In this document: in pieces, positions 16,050 through 24,520 of the stretch
Position numbering within the stretch: the stretch's first letter is position 1
Layout: each line of letters opens with the position of its first letter
Origin: Clostridia bacterium
Lineage (GTDB): Bacteria; Bacillota; Clostridia; Oscillospirales; Acutalibacteraceae
NCBI GenBank assembly: GCA_017623615.1
Contig: JAGAOT010000011.1
Coordinates: 1-44,864 of the forward strand
Reading direction: 5' to 3'
Length of the DNA stretch: 44,864 nucleotides
Notes under the pieces: generated by a model
The model's input: the letters and a program-made list of their open reading frames with translations, nothing else
Told to the model about the DNA's origin: nothing
Database searches by the model: none
Position numbers and translations under genes: made by a program

Positions 16050-17726
16050 TTAATAGGATGATGAATAAGCAAGGTTCTTTCTAATCTTATCGCAGAAATC
16101 CTTTGAAACCTTGTTAATCCATGTTGAATGCTCCTTGATGGCATATTCGCCGTCTTCTGCAAAGAGAGCTTCTTCATACTTTTCGAGAGCTTCGTTGCCC
16201 TTTGTTGTTCTGATTGAGTTTTCCCAGTCGGTATCATCGGTATTGTCGCTTACGAAATACATGATGTGATAGCCGTATTCTGTTTCAACAATGCCTGTGT
16301 CGCCTGCTTTTCTTGCGGGGTCAAATGACCAATCCTCAAAAGCTTCAACATAGTTGTCGCTGATTCTGATGCCTTCATAAAGACCGCCGTTTTCAGCGGA
16401 GCCTGTGTCGGCTGTGTTGTCTGTTGCAAACTTTGCAAAGGTTTCTTCGGTCTTTTCGCCTGCAGCCCACTCGTCAAAGAGTGCCTTTGCCTTTGTATAA
16501 GTTGCCTGCTTTTCGGCATCTGTTACATTTTCGCTGTCTTCTGCCTCAAACTCGATAAGGCAGTGACGAACGTCAACGCTGTTCATTGCATATACGGGCT
16601 TAACGCTGAAGATGATGTAAACAGCCTTTTCGCCGGTAATCATTGTCTTATCGCCTGCTTTGCGGGCTGTGTCAAATGCCCAGTCAGCAGCTTTTTCTGA
16701 TGTTGCGGTAACAAATGAATTGTATGTTGCAAGCTCGGAAAGGGTGGTGTAGTCTTTATCGGTTGCTTCTTTTGCATCCTTGTTCTTGTATGCTGTGATT
16801 GCAGCTTTGAAGGAGGCTTCGTCTGTAAGCTTGTCAAAGATTGCCTTTGCTTCCGCTTCAACCGCTGCGTTTGCAGCCTTCTGTCTTGCTGCAAGTGCTT
16901 CTTCGGTTTCGTTTTCCTGAGCTGTCAGGGTTGTGAATGTGAATGCATAGTAGCGAACGTCAGCATAGTCATAGTTCTTTCTGTTTGCATCGTATTCAGC
17001 CTTGATAACTTCGTCGGTAATGCCTTCGTTAAGCTCGCTTGCCTTGTCAGAAGAATAGTTCTTTGCAAGTGTTTCCATTTCAAGCTGCTTTTTAAAGGTC
17101 TTTTCGTTGAAGCCGGGTCCGAAGCTTTCGCGGAGATAAGCGTTGAGAGAATAGTTGTTTGTTGCAGCCTGTTCTCTGTAGTTTTCGATTGTTTCGCTGA
17201 TTTCCTTCTGCTCGTCCTCGCTCAGCTTATAACCTGCCTTAACAGCTTCGTTATAATAGGAAACAATGGTCTGTGCATAGTTGACAGATGTTTTCTTGAA
17301 GCTGTCAGCCCATGTGATGGCGTTGCCGTCAGCATCTTTTTCTGTTGAATCCTGCTCGTCGGGAGCAACTGCGGTGTCAAAGCCGATGTTCATGCCGCTC
17401 TGTGCATAATAATCGGCGTAATAAGCCATCTGCTGATACTGGGCGGAATAATAATAATTGTATTCGGCTGCCGAAACCTTGGTGTCACCGATTTCAACTG
17501 CGGTTGCAAATCTTTCGATAACGCCGACGGTGTCAACAATTTTCCATGCAACGCCGCCGACAATGGCAACGGCAAGAACAATCGCAACAACCTTTTTGAT
17601 TAATTTGGCAGCAGCGCTTCTCTTTTCAATGCTTTTTGCGTTCTGCTTTGCTGCCTTGGCGATTCTCGCTTTGCGCTCCTCGCGGTAAATTTCAGCCTTG
17701 CTCTTTGAGCTTTCGTTTTTAGCCAT
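16050..17726 (-). CDS. Membrane-anchored parvulin-type peptidyl-prolyl isomerase / foldase
   Basis: 558 residues from the ATG at 17726; the ATG at 17738 would abut the AAAGG site, whereas 17726 gives workable spacing. A charged cytoplasmic N-terminus (about 1-40) precedes one transmembrane helix (about 42-65), then a SurA/PrsA-N-like helical region rich in Tyr/Gln. The C-terminal rotamase module (VDVRHCLIEF ... GGLYEG ... FDPARKAGDTGIVETEYGYHIMYF, about 375-500) fits PpiC/PrsA, which assists folding of secreted proteins at the outer face of the membrane. A preceding stretch (YADVRYYAF ... WAFDTARKAGDKTMITGEKAVYIIF) repeats the same layout, so the module is duplicated, the first copy being degenerate. 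High expression is suggested by codon use. Confidence 0.85.
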   Translation of the reverse strand: MAKNESSKSKAEIYREERKARIAKAAKQNAKSIEKRSAAAKLIKKVVAIVLAVAIVGGVAWKIVDTVGVIERFATAVEIGDTKVSAAEYNYYYSAQYQQMAYYADYYAQSGMNIGFDTAVAPDEQDSTEKDADGNAITWADSFKKTSVNYAQTIVSYYNEAVKAGYKLSEDEQKEISETIENYREQAATNNYSLNAYLRESFGPGFNEKTFKKQLEMETLAKNYSSDKASELNEGITDEVIKAEYDANRKNYDYADVRYYAFTFTTLTAQENETEEALAARQKAANAAVEAEAKAIFDKLTDEASFKAAITAYKNKDAKEATDKDYTTLSELATYNSFVTATSEKAADWAFDTARKAGDKTMITGEKAVYIIFSVKPVYAMNSVDVRHCLIEFEAEDSENVTDAEKQATYTKAKALFDEWAAGEKTEETFAKFATDNTADTGSAENGGLYEGIRISDNYVEAFEDWSFDPARKAGDTGIVETEYGYHIMYFVSDNTDDTDWENSIRTTKGNEALEKYEEALFAEDGEYAIKEHSTWINKVSKDFCDKIRKNLAYSSSY

Positions 17727-17757
17727 AAAATTGTTCATCCTTTACTTAAGTATTAAT

Positions 17758-17800
17758 TGCCGACCGAACAAAATCGGCACAATGTATATATATTATACTA
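17758..17800 (-). promoter_or_regulatory. Promoter and leader hairpin of the foldase gene
   Basis: On the minus strand a TATAAT box (complement within 17790-17800) lies upstream of a leader containing TGCCGA-N10-TCGGCA (17758-17779). The -35 box is weak (CTTGTA). The hairpin could stabilise the message. Confidence 0.45.
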
Positions 17801-17855
17801 TTTTTATAGATTTTACAAGCTTTTTTGTGAAAATTTATAACATATTTGAAATTTG

Positions 17856-18833
17856 TTAATATTTTCGTTCGGTCAGAGTGCCGTCAAGGAACTCGCGTTT
17901 GAACCAAACATCGGGCACCTCAAAGCTTTTGCCGTTAAGATATTCAAGTATTCCCGCGTCGGAGGTGAACATGAATTTCAAACGGTAAGAATAAAGAAAC
18001 TGCTTTTTATACCCCAAAGCCTTATTGAGTGCGTTTGTGCCGTATTTTCCGTCGCCGAGCAGGGGATGACCGATGCTTGAAAAATGGGCTCTTATCTGGT
18101 GTGTTCTGCCCGTGAGCAATTCAACCTCAACAAGGCTCAAGCCGTCTTTTTCGGAAATAACGGAATACTTTGTTTTTATTTCCTTTGCTCCGTTTTCTTC
18201 GCGGTCAAACACACGCACCTTATTCTTCTTTTCGTCTTTTATGAGCCAGCCCTTGAGAAGACCGCTTTTCTTTTTAAGGGAGCCGTGAATAACGCAAAGA
18301 TAATATTTTTCAAGCTCTCTGTCCTTGAGCTTTTGATTGAGTATCCGCAGGCTTTCGGCGTTTTTTGCCGCTATCACTATTCCGCCCGTGTTTCGGTCAA
18401 TTCTGTTAACAAGAGCCGGCGCAAAGGACTGCTCATCCTTCGGGTTGTATTCACCCTTTTCATATAAATAACGCTTAACTCTGGTTATGAGTGTGTCATT
18501 ATATTCCGTTTCATCGGGGTGAGAGAGCAGACCAACCTTTTTATCGAGCAACAGTATGTTTTCATCCTCATAGACAATATCAATATTTTTGGAGGCGGAA
18601 AGAAAATCATATTTTTCATCAACGGGTGCAAAAAATTCGTCGTTGATATACATGTCTACGGTGTCGCCTTCGGCAAGCTTTGCGGAAATATCGCTCTTTT
18701 TGGAATTAACCTTGATTCTTTTTGTTCTGATGTATTTATACATCAGCGATTTCGGTAGGGCGGGAACTGCTTTTGAAATGAATTTGTCAAGCCGCTGACC
18801 CGAATCGTTCTTTGAAATTATGAAAGTTTTCAA
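17856..18833 (-). CDS. RluA-family pseudouridine synthase
   Basis: 325 residues. An S4 RNA-binding domain (about 12-65; QRLDKFISKAVP ... YIRTKRIKVN) precedes the pseudouridine synthase core. The catalytic motif is VNRIDRNTGG (Asp146), a variant of the usual HRLDxxTSG. LLTGRTHQIRAH and GHPLLGDGKYG are the other signatures. It converts specific uridines to pseudouridine in 23S rRNA or tRNA; RluC/RluD/RluA specificity cannot be assigned from sequence alone. It is alone on the minus strand, and its downstream side is the foldase promoter region with no obvious terminator. Confidence 0.92.
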   Translation of the reverse strand: MKTFIISKNDSGQRLDKFISKAVPALPKSLMYKYIRTKRIKVNSKKSDISAKLAEGDTVDMYINDEFFAPVDEKYDFLSASKNIDIVYEDENILLLDKKVGLLSHPDETEYNDTLITRVKRYLYEKGEYNPKDEQSFAPALVNRIDRNTGGIVIAAKNAESLRILNQKLKDRELEKYYLCVIHGSLKKKSGLLKGWLIKDEKKNKVRVFDREENGAKEIKTKYSVISEKDGLSLVEVELLTGRTHQIRAHFSSIGHPLLGDGKYGTNALNKALGYKKQFLYSYRLKFMFTSDAGILEYLNGKSFEVPDVWFKREFLDGTLTERKY

Positions 18834-18861
18834 TTAATATCTCTCCGAATTAAAAAATGCT

Positions 18862-18889
18862 TTGCAAAACGAGGGTTTTGCAGTATAAT
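18862..18889 (+). promoter_or_regulatory. radC promoter overlapping a perfect inverted repeat
   Basis: TTGCAA (18862-18867), 16-bp spacer, TATAAT (18884-18889). The spacer and -35 are occupied by TGCAAAAC-gagg-GTTTTGCA (18863-18882), a perfect 8-bp inverted repeat suitable as an operator. It is not the LexA/DinR box of Gram-positives (CGAAC-N4-GTTCG). Confidence 0.65.
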
Positions 18890-18921
18890 AAAACAAAACA
18901 TGTTAAATTGTGAGTGAACAT

Positions 18922-19617
18922 ATGAAAAACACAGAGAATCCGCATCAAAACCACAGAGCGCGGATAAGAGAAACCTTCCGAAAAGCGGGTGTTGAAAAAA
19001 TGCCCGACCATAATCTGCTGGAGCTTCTTCTTTTTTATTCGATTCCGCGAAAAGACACTAACGAAATAGCCCACAGACTTATCAGCACCTTCGGCTCGCT
19101 CAACAGAGTTTTTGATGCATCATATGAGCAGCTTCTTGAGGTTGAGGGGGTTGGTGAAAGCTCCGCATTGCTTATTTCGATGATTCCCGCAATCTGCAAA
19201 CGTTATATTGACGGCAGGGCGAAAGCAAAGATAAATTTATCTGAGCCTGCACAAGCCCGGGAATATATCGAAAAACTGTTTTTCGGCTGTAACTGCGAGA
19301 CTTTTTATTTGCTTTGTCTTGATGCTGTCGGCAATCTTATCAACTGCTGCAAAATCGGTGAGGGCACATCCGAAAATGTGCTTGTCGACAAAAGAGCCGT
19401 GCTTGAAACAGCCTTTAGAAATAATGCCGACAAAGTGATTTTTGCCCATAATCACCCAAACGGAATTGCCGCTCCGTCAAAAAAGGATTTGGAAATGACG
19501 GGGGAAATGAGTTCGTTGCTTTCGGGTGTGGGAATACGGCTTGCTGACCATTTTATAGTTGCTGCAAACGAATCAATTTCTCTCGCTTCAATCGAAAAAT
19601 TTTCAACTATGTTTTAA
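18922..19617 (+). CDS. radC: RadC-family JAB/MPN protein
   Basis: 231 residues from the ATG at 18922; a GTG at 18910 is the alternative and lacks a ribosome binding site, while GTGAGTGA precedes the ATG weakly. The N-terminal helix-hairpin-helix-like region (LEVEGVGESSA, about 75-85) is followed by the JAMM metal site AHNHPNG ... SKKDLEMT (HxH plus Asp). RadC-type proteins were historically linked to DNA repair, but their biochemical role is unresolved. The gene stands alone with its own promoter and terminator. Confidence 0.88.
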   Translation: MKNTENPHQNHRARIRETFRKAGVEKMPDHNLLELLLFYSIPRKDTNEIAHRLISTFGSLNRVFDASYEQLLEVEGVGESSALLISMIPAICKRYIDGRAKAKINLSEPAQAREYIEKLFFGCNCETFYLLCLDAVGNLINCCKIGEGTSENVLVDKRAVLETAFRNNADKVIFAHNHPNGIAAPSKKDLEMTGEMSSLLSGVGIRLADHFIVAANESISLASIEKFSTMF

Positions 19618-19620
19618 ATT

Positions 19621-19653
19621 GCCGCAAAATCCAAACGGGTTTTGCGGCTTTTT
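19621..19653 (+). terminator. Terminator of radC
   Basis: Stem GCCGCAAAA / TTTTGCGGC (19621-19629 with 19640-19648) followed by TTTTT. It sits two bases before the end of the convergent GH5 gene. Confidence 0.88.
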
Positions 19654-19654
19654 G

Positions 19655-21136
19655 TCAAAATGAAATTTTAACCGTGTGCTTGCCTGCGCCTGCTGTAATT
19701 TTCATCATCGCCGCGCCGCTGTCGCTGACAGGCTCCAAAGTGTATTTCGCATCGCATTCAATACTCTTTGCCGCCTTGTGAATATAAATTTCCGTGGGCA
19801 AGTCATATTCCTTGTCCTGAGTATATTCAAGAGTGAAAACATTGTTTTCTCTGTCAAGCGAATAGCTGTCAATCGAGCCGCAAACAGCAACGGGAGATGT
19901 TCTGACAAGGCACTGCATGATGGGATTTTCGAGCAGACCGTCATAATATGCCCAATATGTATGGCTCCATTGATTTTTATCAAATTTGTCAAGAAGATAT
20001 TCAATGTGATAAAGCCAGTCCGTACCCTCGGACGCGCCGCCCCATTCGCCGACTATAACGGGCACGTCAAGCCTTTCCTGCGACCTTCTGTGTTCATCGA
20101 AAATTGAGCCGACTCTTGAATTGCTTGCGTATTTGTATGCGGGAGTGTCAACCATAAGGTCATATGCGTGAGGAGCGAAGCAAAGCTTTTCTTCGCGCTT
20201 TCCGTCATAATTAACTGCAGGCGCGGAATAGGGGATGCCGAGGTTTGAATAATAGCTGTTTTCCATAATGATTATGCCGTTGTCCGTAACCTCTCGCACA
20301 GCCTTCGCCGTATTGTTTATGAACTTTGAATATGCACCCGTATCGAATTTTTTGATGAGTGCGTCACCTGCGCTTGTAACCTTTCGGAAAAGCGATGGGT
20401 CGTTGAACGGCTCCAAAACGCGGATTGCGTTGCCCGAAACAAGCTGCTTTATCATCCAAAGCTTTTTGCATCTCTTATCGGTGATAACCGTTTTTGCAAG
20501 GTTCATTATGAGCTTTCTGAAAACCTTGCCGCCGTCTGTGCCGGGGAAGGGCTCGTTAAACAAATCAAAGCCGAAAAGGGCGGGGTGGTCTTTGAATCTT
20601 TCTGCAACGTGCTTCCACATGTTGCAAAAATATGTTTGCAGGGGAATGCCGTTAACCTTATCGTTTGCCCAGAAATGGTCAAATGCCTTGTGCACAGCCT
20701 TGCCCCAGAAATAACCTTCTGCCCAAACAAGCTTTGTCGGGGTGAACTTTGCGCCGCCGGTAATGCATGCCCATGCAGGTGCGCCGTCGCCCGCCGTGAG
20801 GGGGGCACCGCTGTAAAGGTCCTGATGCATGTCCAAATAGAAATAAATACCGTATTTTGCGCAAAGGTCTGCAACTTTCTGGATTTTGTCAAGATTTTCT
20901 TCGTTGTATTTTCCGGGCTCGGGCTCGATTGAATCCCATGTTAAACCGAGTCTGACAAGATTAAAACCCTTTCGGCTCAAATCGGCAATCAATTCTTCAC
21001 TAAAATTGAATGCATACTGTCTTTCGGATTTTTCGTCGGGATGCCAACCCTTTTCGCAAAGGTTAACGCCGTTAAAAATTCTTTGTCTGCCGGCGGAGTC
21101 GATGAACTTCTTTTCAAATGTTGTTATTTTCAGCAT
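19655..21136 (-). CDS. Glycoside hydrolase family 5, endoglycoceramidase-like
   Basis: 493 residues. The (beta/alpha)8 GH5 core carries the acid/base Glu195 (FNEPF) and nucleophile Glu364 (VGEWGG). GVNLCEKGWHPDE near the start, LDMHQDLYS (about 101-109) and PAWAC are shared with the endoglycoceramidase-related GH5 branch, which cleaves the glycan-ceramide linkage of glycosphingolipids. Some members act on other beta-glucosides, so the substrate stays open. A C-terminal beta-sandwich of about 90 residues (SYSLDRENNVF onward) also fits that branch. No signal peptide is present, unusual for a glycolipid hydrolase. AAAGGA precedes the ATG; promoter at 21179-21207. Confidence 0.82.
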   Translation of the reverse strand: MLKITTFEKKFIDSAGRQRIFNGVNLCEKGWHPDEKSERQYAFNFSEELIADLSRKGFNLVRLGLTWDSIEPEPGKYNEENLDKIQKVADLCAKYGIYFYLDMHQDLYSGAPLTAGDGAPAWACITGGAKFTPTKLVWAEGYFWGKAVHKAFDHFWANDKVNGIPLQTYFCNMWKHVAERFKDHPALFGFDLFNEPFPGTDGGKVFRKLIMNLAKTVITDKRCKKLWMIKQLVSGNAIRVLEPFNDPSLFRKVTSAGDALIKKFDTGAYSKFINNTAKAVREVTDNGIIIMENSYYSNLGIPYSAPAVNYDGKREEKLCFAPHAYDLMVDTPAYKYASNSRVGSIFDEHRRSQERLDVPVIVGEWGGASEGTDWLYHIEYLLDKFDKNQWSHTYWAYYDGLLENPIMQCLVRTSPVAVCGSIDSYSLDRENNVFTLEYTQDKEYDLPTEIYIHKAAKSIECDAKYTLEPVSDSGAAMMKITAGAGKHTVKISF

Positions 21137-21178
21137 AGAAATGAGTCCTTTCTGTAATATTTAAAAATATTCATCTTA

Positions 21179-21207
21179 ATTATATCATTTAATTTTCATA
21201 TTTGCAA
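21179..21207 (-). promoter_or_regulatory. Promoter of the GH5 gene
   Basis: Minus strand TTGCAA (21202-21207), 17-bp spacer, TATAAT (21179-21184) with an upstream TGA making an extended -10. Confidence 0.75.
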
Positions 21208-21223
21208 CATTTGATATTTTCTA

Positions 21224-21252
21224 TTGCGTTGTCAAAAAAAATATGCTATACT
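21224..21252 (+). promoter_or_regulatory. Promoter of the alcohol dehydrogenase gene
   Basis: TTGCGT (21224-21229), 17-bp spacer, TATACT (21247-21252), about 45 nt before the GTG start. Divergent from the GH5 promoter. Confidence 0.6.
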
Positions 21253-21297
21253 TTAACTGTATTTAAATATAAAACATAACAGATAGGGGTAATTATT

Positions 21298-22512
21298 GTG
21301 GCAGCTTCAACACTTTTCAAAATGTATTGCAGAACATATCAGGGCATTTTCCGCGTTGCGGTTAATTTCCTTAACTGGAAAGAGCCCGAGCTTGTTAAAG
21401 GCGCAGGCAGCGTAAAAAAGCTTCCCGAGGTTGTTAAGGCAAACGGTCACAACAGCGTGCTTGTTGTAACAGATAAGGGACTTATGGGTCTTCATCTTCT
21501 CGACGGTCTTTTCGAGGGTCTTGAAAAGGCAGGGGTTAAGTATGTTGTTTATGACGGCACACAGCCCAACCCCACAATCAACAATATTGAAGATGCAAGG
21601 CAGCTTTATGCCGATAACAACTGCTCCGCCGTTATTGCTTTCGGCGGCGGCTCACCCATGGACTGCGCAAAGGTTGCGGCTGCAAGAATCGCAAGACCCA
21701 ACAAAACCGTTCAGAAAATGCGCGGCACTCTTAAAATCCTTAAAAAGCTGCCCACGATTTATGCAGTTCCCACAACAGCGGGCACAGGCTCCGAAACCAC
21801 CATTGCCGCCGTTGTTTCCGACCCCTCAACACATGAAAAATATGCTCTGCAGGACCCCGTTCTTCGCCCGAAGTATGCGGTTCTTGACCCGGAGCTCACG
21901 GTTGGTCTGCCTCCTCATATAACATCAACAACCGGCATGGATGCTCTCACTCATGCCGTTGAAGCCTATATCGGTCACAGCAACACAAAGGATACAGCCG
22001 CTGCTGCCGAAAAGGCAACAAAAATGATTTTTGACAATATCCTCAAGGTTTATGAAAACGGCAAGGATATTCAGGCAAGAGAAAACATGCTTGAGGCGTC
22101 TTACCTTGCAGGTATCGCATTTACAAGAGCATATGTCGGCTACGTTCATGCAATCGCCCACAATCTCGGCGGCATGTACGGAACTCCTCACGGCCTTGCA
22201 AACGCAGTTATTCTGCCCTATGTTCTTGAATATTTCGGCGAAACCGCTCATAAGCCCCTTGCAAAGCTTGCAGATGTTGCGGGCCTTGAAACAAAGGGTC
22301 TTTCCGAGGCTCAAAAGGCAAACCTTTTCATCGCCAAGGTTAAAGAGCTCAACAAGCTTCTCAACATTCCCGAGCACATCGAGATTTTCGAAAAGGATAT
22401 TCCCACAATCGCTCAAAGGGCGTTCAAAGAAGGCAATCCTCTTTATCCCGTTCCCAAGATTATGGATATTGATGACTTGAAGTGCGTCATCAGAAAGATA
22501 GGAAATCTTTAA
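21298..22512 (+). CDS. Iron-containing alcohol dehydrogenase
   Basis: 404 residues, group III Fe-ADH. The N-terminal Rossmann-like NAD(P) domain shows AFGGGSPMDCAKVAA (about 117-131) and PTTAGTGSE (about 158-166). The helical metal domain shows DALTHAVEAY (His of the iron site, about 221-230), HAIAHNLGG and HG in TPHGLANA. It reduces aldehydes to alcohols (or the reverse) in fermentation; the exact substrate is not visible. The start is GTG at 21298 with AGGGG 8 bp upstream. Codon use is strongly biased, pointing to high expression. Monocistronic, with own promoter and terminator. Confidence 0.92.
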   Translation: MAASTLFKMYCRTYQGIFRVAVNFLNWKEPELVKGAGSVKKLPEVVKANGHNSVLVVTDKGLMGLHLLDGLFEGLEKAGVKYVVYDGTQPNPTINNIEDARQLYADNNCSAVIAFGGGSPMDCAKVAAARIARPNKTVQKMRGTLKILKKLPTIYAVPTTAGTGSETTIAAVVSDPSTHEKYALQDPVLRPKYAVLDPELTVGLPPHITSTTGMDALTHAVEAYIGHSNTKDTAAAAEKATKMIFDNILKVYENGKDIQARENMLEASYLAGIAFTRAYVGYVHAIAHNLGGMYGTPHGLANAVILPYVLEYFGETAHKPLAKLADVAGLETKGLSEAQKANLFIAKVKELNKLLNIPEHIEIFEKDIPTIAQRAFKEGNPLYPVPKIMDIDDLKCVIRKIGNL

Positions 22513-22520
22513 TTAATAAA

Positions 22521-22552
22521 ACGGGCAATTCTGCGTAATTGTCCGTTTTTTT
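22521..22552 (+). terminator. Terminator of the alcohol dehydrogenase gene
   Basis: Stem ACGGGCAATT / AATTGTCCGT (22521-22530 with 22537-22546, one G-T pair), then TTTTTTT. Confidence 0.92.
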
Positions 22553-22620
22553 GAACAAATTTTTAATGAAACGGAAACATTTTTGTATTATAATGAAAGC
22601 ATAAGAAAGGGGTGCGAGTA

Positions 22621-23898
22621 ATGAAAATTAATAAAGTGTTAAGCTTTGTTCTGGTATCTGTAATTATTTTTTCTTCGTTCACATTAACCGGTTTTGCAGC
22701 CAAGGACAGCTGGCAGCCGAAAAATAAAGAGCCTTTTGTTTTTGTTCACGGTCTTAACGGCTGGGGCGGCGCAGAGGGTATCAACGGTCTTATTCCTTAT
22801 TGGGGTGCAACAACGGGCGACCTTATGCAGTATTTGCAGCAGCAGGGTTACGAATGCTATTCGGCTTCGGTGGGACCTTTGAGCAGCGCGTGGGACAGAG
22901 CATGTGAGCTTTATGCGCAGATTATCGGCTCAAGGGTAGATTACGGCGTTGCGCACTCCAAAAAATATAATCATGACAGATACGGCAGAACATATTATAC
23001 TCCGCTTATCCCCGAATGGGGTGAGCTTGATGAAAACGGCAAGATTCATCAGATTCATCTTATCGGTCACAGCTTCGGCGGCACAACCGTCAGAATGCTC
23101 ATTCAGCTTCTTACCGAGGGCTCGCCCGAGGAAATGGCGGCAACGGACCCAAATGAAATTTCGGAGCTTTTCACGGGCGGAAAAGGCGATTGGGTGAAGA
23201 GCGCAACAACAATATGCACTCCGCACAACAGTGCCTCGGTTTATTATCCGCTTGTAAGTCTCGGTTTATACGATATCGTGCAGACAGTAAGCTATCTTTA
23301 TGCAGGTATAGCGGGCAGAACATATTTCAACGGCAGGCTTGTTGACTTTCATCTTGAGCAATACGGCTTGACCGAAATCCCCGGTGAGGGCGGAGCGGAT
23401 AATCTTTTCAAAGCGATGAAGCTTGTTCTTGAAAACGGCGACGATTCCTGCCTTTATGACTTGACTCCCAAGGGCACGGCAAAGCTCTATGATGAGCTTT
23501 CCATAAACGAGGATATATATTATTTCTCATATGCTTTTTCCACAACCGAGGAAATTGAGTTTCTCGGCATTGAAATGCCCGCTTTTAATACTAACCCCGT
23601 TATTTATCTTACTGCCGTGATGATGGGCATTATGCCCGAGTTTACGGACCCCGAAACGGGCGTTGTTTATGATGAAAGCTGGCATGCAAATGATGCTTTG
23701 GTAAATACCGAAAGCGCAAAATATCCTCTTGATGAGCCTCACAAGGATTTTGACAAAGACAATATCGAAAAAGGTGTATGGAATGTTATGCCCGTTGAAG
23801 AGGGCGACCACGGAGCAGCGATTGGTCTTTTCTCCGATAAAGAAAAAGTTCAGGAATTCTATCTGGAGCTTTGTGAAATGCTTTGTGAATTGAATTAA
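22621..23898 (+). CDS. Secreted lipase, thermoalkalophilic (I.5-like) type
   Basis: 425 residues. A signal peptide (1-26, ending FAAKD) leads into an alpha/beta hydrolase closely patterned on Geobacillus/Staphylococcus lipases: FVHGLNGWGG, YWGATTGDL, ASVGPLSSAWDRACELYAQ and the nucleophile elbow IGHSFGG. The triad is Ser151, Asp358 (NDALVNTES) and His397 (GDHGAAIG). WDRACE and the two histidines of VAHSKKYNHDR correspond to positions that bind structural zinc in that family. It should hydrolyse triacylglycerols outside the cell. The ATG at 22621 has AAAGGGG 8 bp upstream; an in-frame GTG at 22612 lies in that site. A TATAAT at 22589-22594 lacks a good -35. Confidence 0.9.
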   Translation: MKINKVLSFVLVSVIIFSSFTLTGFAAKDSWQPKNKEPFVFVHGLNGWGGAEGINGLIPYWGATTGDLMQYLQQQGYECYSASVGPLSSAWDRACELYAQIIGSRVDYGVAHSKKYNHDRYGRTYYTPLIPEWGELDENGKIHQIHLIGHSFGGTTVRMLIQLLTEGSPEEMAATDPNEISELFTGGKGDWVKSATTICTPHNSASVYYPLVSLGLYDIVQTVSYLYAGIAGRTYFNGRLVDFHLEQYGLTEIPGEGGADNLFKAMKLVLENGDDSCLYDLTPKGTAKLYDELSINEDIYYFSYAFSTTEEIEFLGIEMPAFNTNPVIYLTAVMMGIMPEFTDPETGVVYDESWHANDALVNTESAKYPLDEPHKDFDKDNIEKGVWNVMPVEEGDHGAAIGLFSDKEKVQEFYLELCEMLCELN

Positions 23899-23904
23899 TA
23901 AAAA

Positions 23905-23937
23905 ACAAGGGTTGGTGCATTCACCGACCCTTGTTTC
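23905..23937. terminator. Bidirectional terminator
   Basis: A 13-bp stem (23905-23917 with 23922-23934) with loop CATT. The better T-run is on the minus strand, so it mainly ends the ECF S-component transcript. Confidence 0.8.
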
Positions 23938-23953
23938 TTAAACAGTTAAGTAT

Positions 23954-23982
23954 GGCGGGGCTTGTTCCCGCCGATTTTTTTT
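23954..23982 (+). terminator. Second terminator after the lipase gene
   Basis: Stem GGCGGG / CCCGCC (23954-23959 with 23967-23972) followed by GA and eight T. It overlaps the stop codon of the convergent gene. Confidence 0.75.
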
Positions 23983-24520
23983 ACTGTATATGCCGCATTT
24001 TGAGGATTTTTTTCAAAAGCTCCGACAGCGGAACAACAAGCATTCCCACAGCAAGATTGCCGACGGCATGAACGGTGTCCCATGTAAGCCCCGCGGCAAT
24101 CCATGCAACCGTTTGTTTAAAATCAAATCCGAACATGAGAGCCTGCGCAGGAGCATAAAGAATGCCAAAAGCAAGACCGTGCAGGCAGCAGACAATCGGA
24201 TAAACGAAGCATGCCGTTTTTTTCTTCATGTTTTTCGGCAGAAGCATTGTAACTGCCCACAGTATTGTCCAAATGTAAAGATACGGTATCCACCATAAGG
24301 AAAAGCCGCTGAAAAGCCCGTTGAGCATAACATAAACGTAAATCGGGATTAGTGCTTTTTTGCGGAAAACAACCGTGTAAACCATTGTCAGCATTCCGAG
24401 CAGGTGAATGTTTGGCAATGCCTCCATAAGAATTTTGGAGCAGAACATGATTGCGCCGAGCATGGCAAATATGACCGTTTCTTCAATTCTCTGCAGTCTG
24501 TTATTACTTTGTGTATTCAA
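23981..24520 (-). CDS. ECF transporter S component, probably cobalamin-specific
   Basis: 179 residues with about five to six hydrophobic helices. The first helix has the AxxxA motif (AMLGA) that S components use to dock onto the shared EcfT/EcfA energy-coupling module; the module is not in this window. The start is a TTG at 24520 that overlaps the end of the DUF4430 lipoprotein gene by 17 bp. Because both lie downstream of a cobalamin riboswitch, the likely ligand is vitamin B12 or a corrinoid precursor, as in CblT/CbrT-type systems. The ligand assignment rests on the riboswitch and the neighbour rather than on residues. Confidence 0.82.
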   Translation of the reverse strand: MNTQSNNRLQRIEETVIFAMLGAIMFCSKILMEALPNIHLLGMLTMVYTVVFRKKALIPIYVYVMLNGLFSGFSLWWIPYLYIWTILWAVTMLLPKNMKKKTACFVYPIVCCLHGLAFGILYAPAQALMFGFDFKQTVAWIAAGLTWDTVHAVGNLAVGMLVVPLSELLKKILKMRHIQ

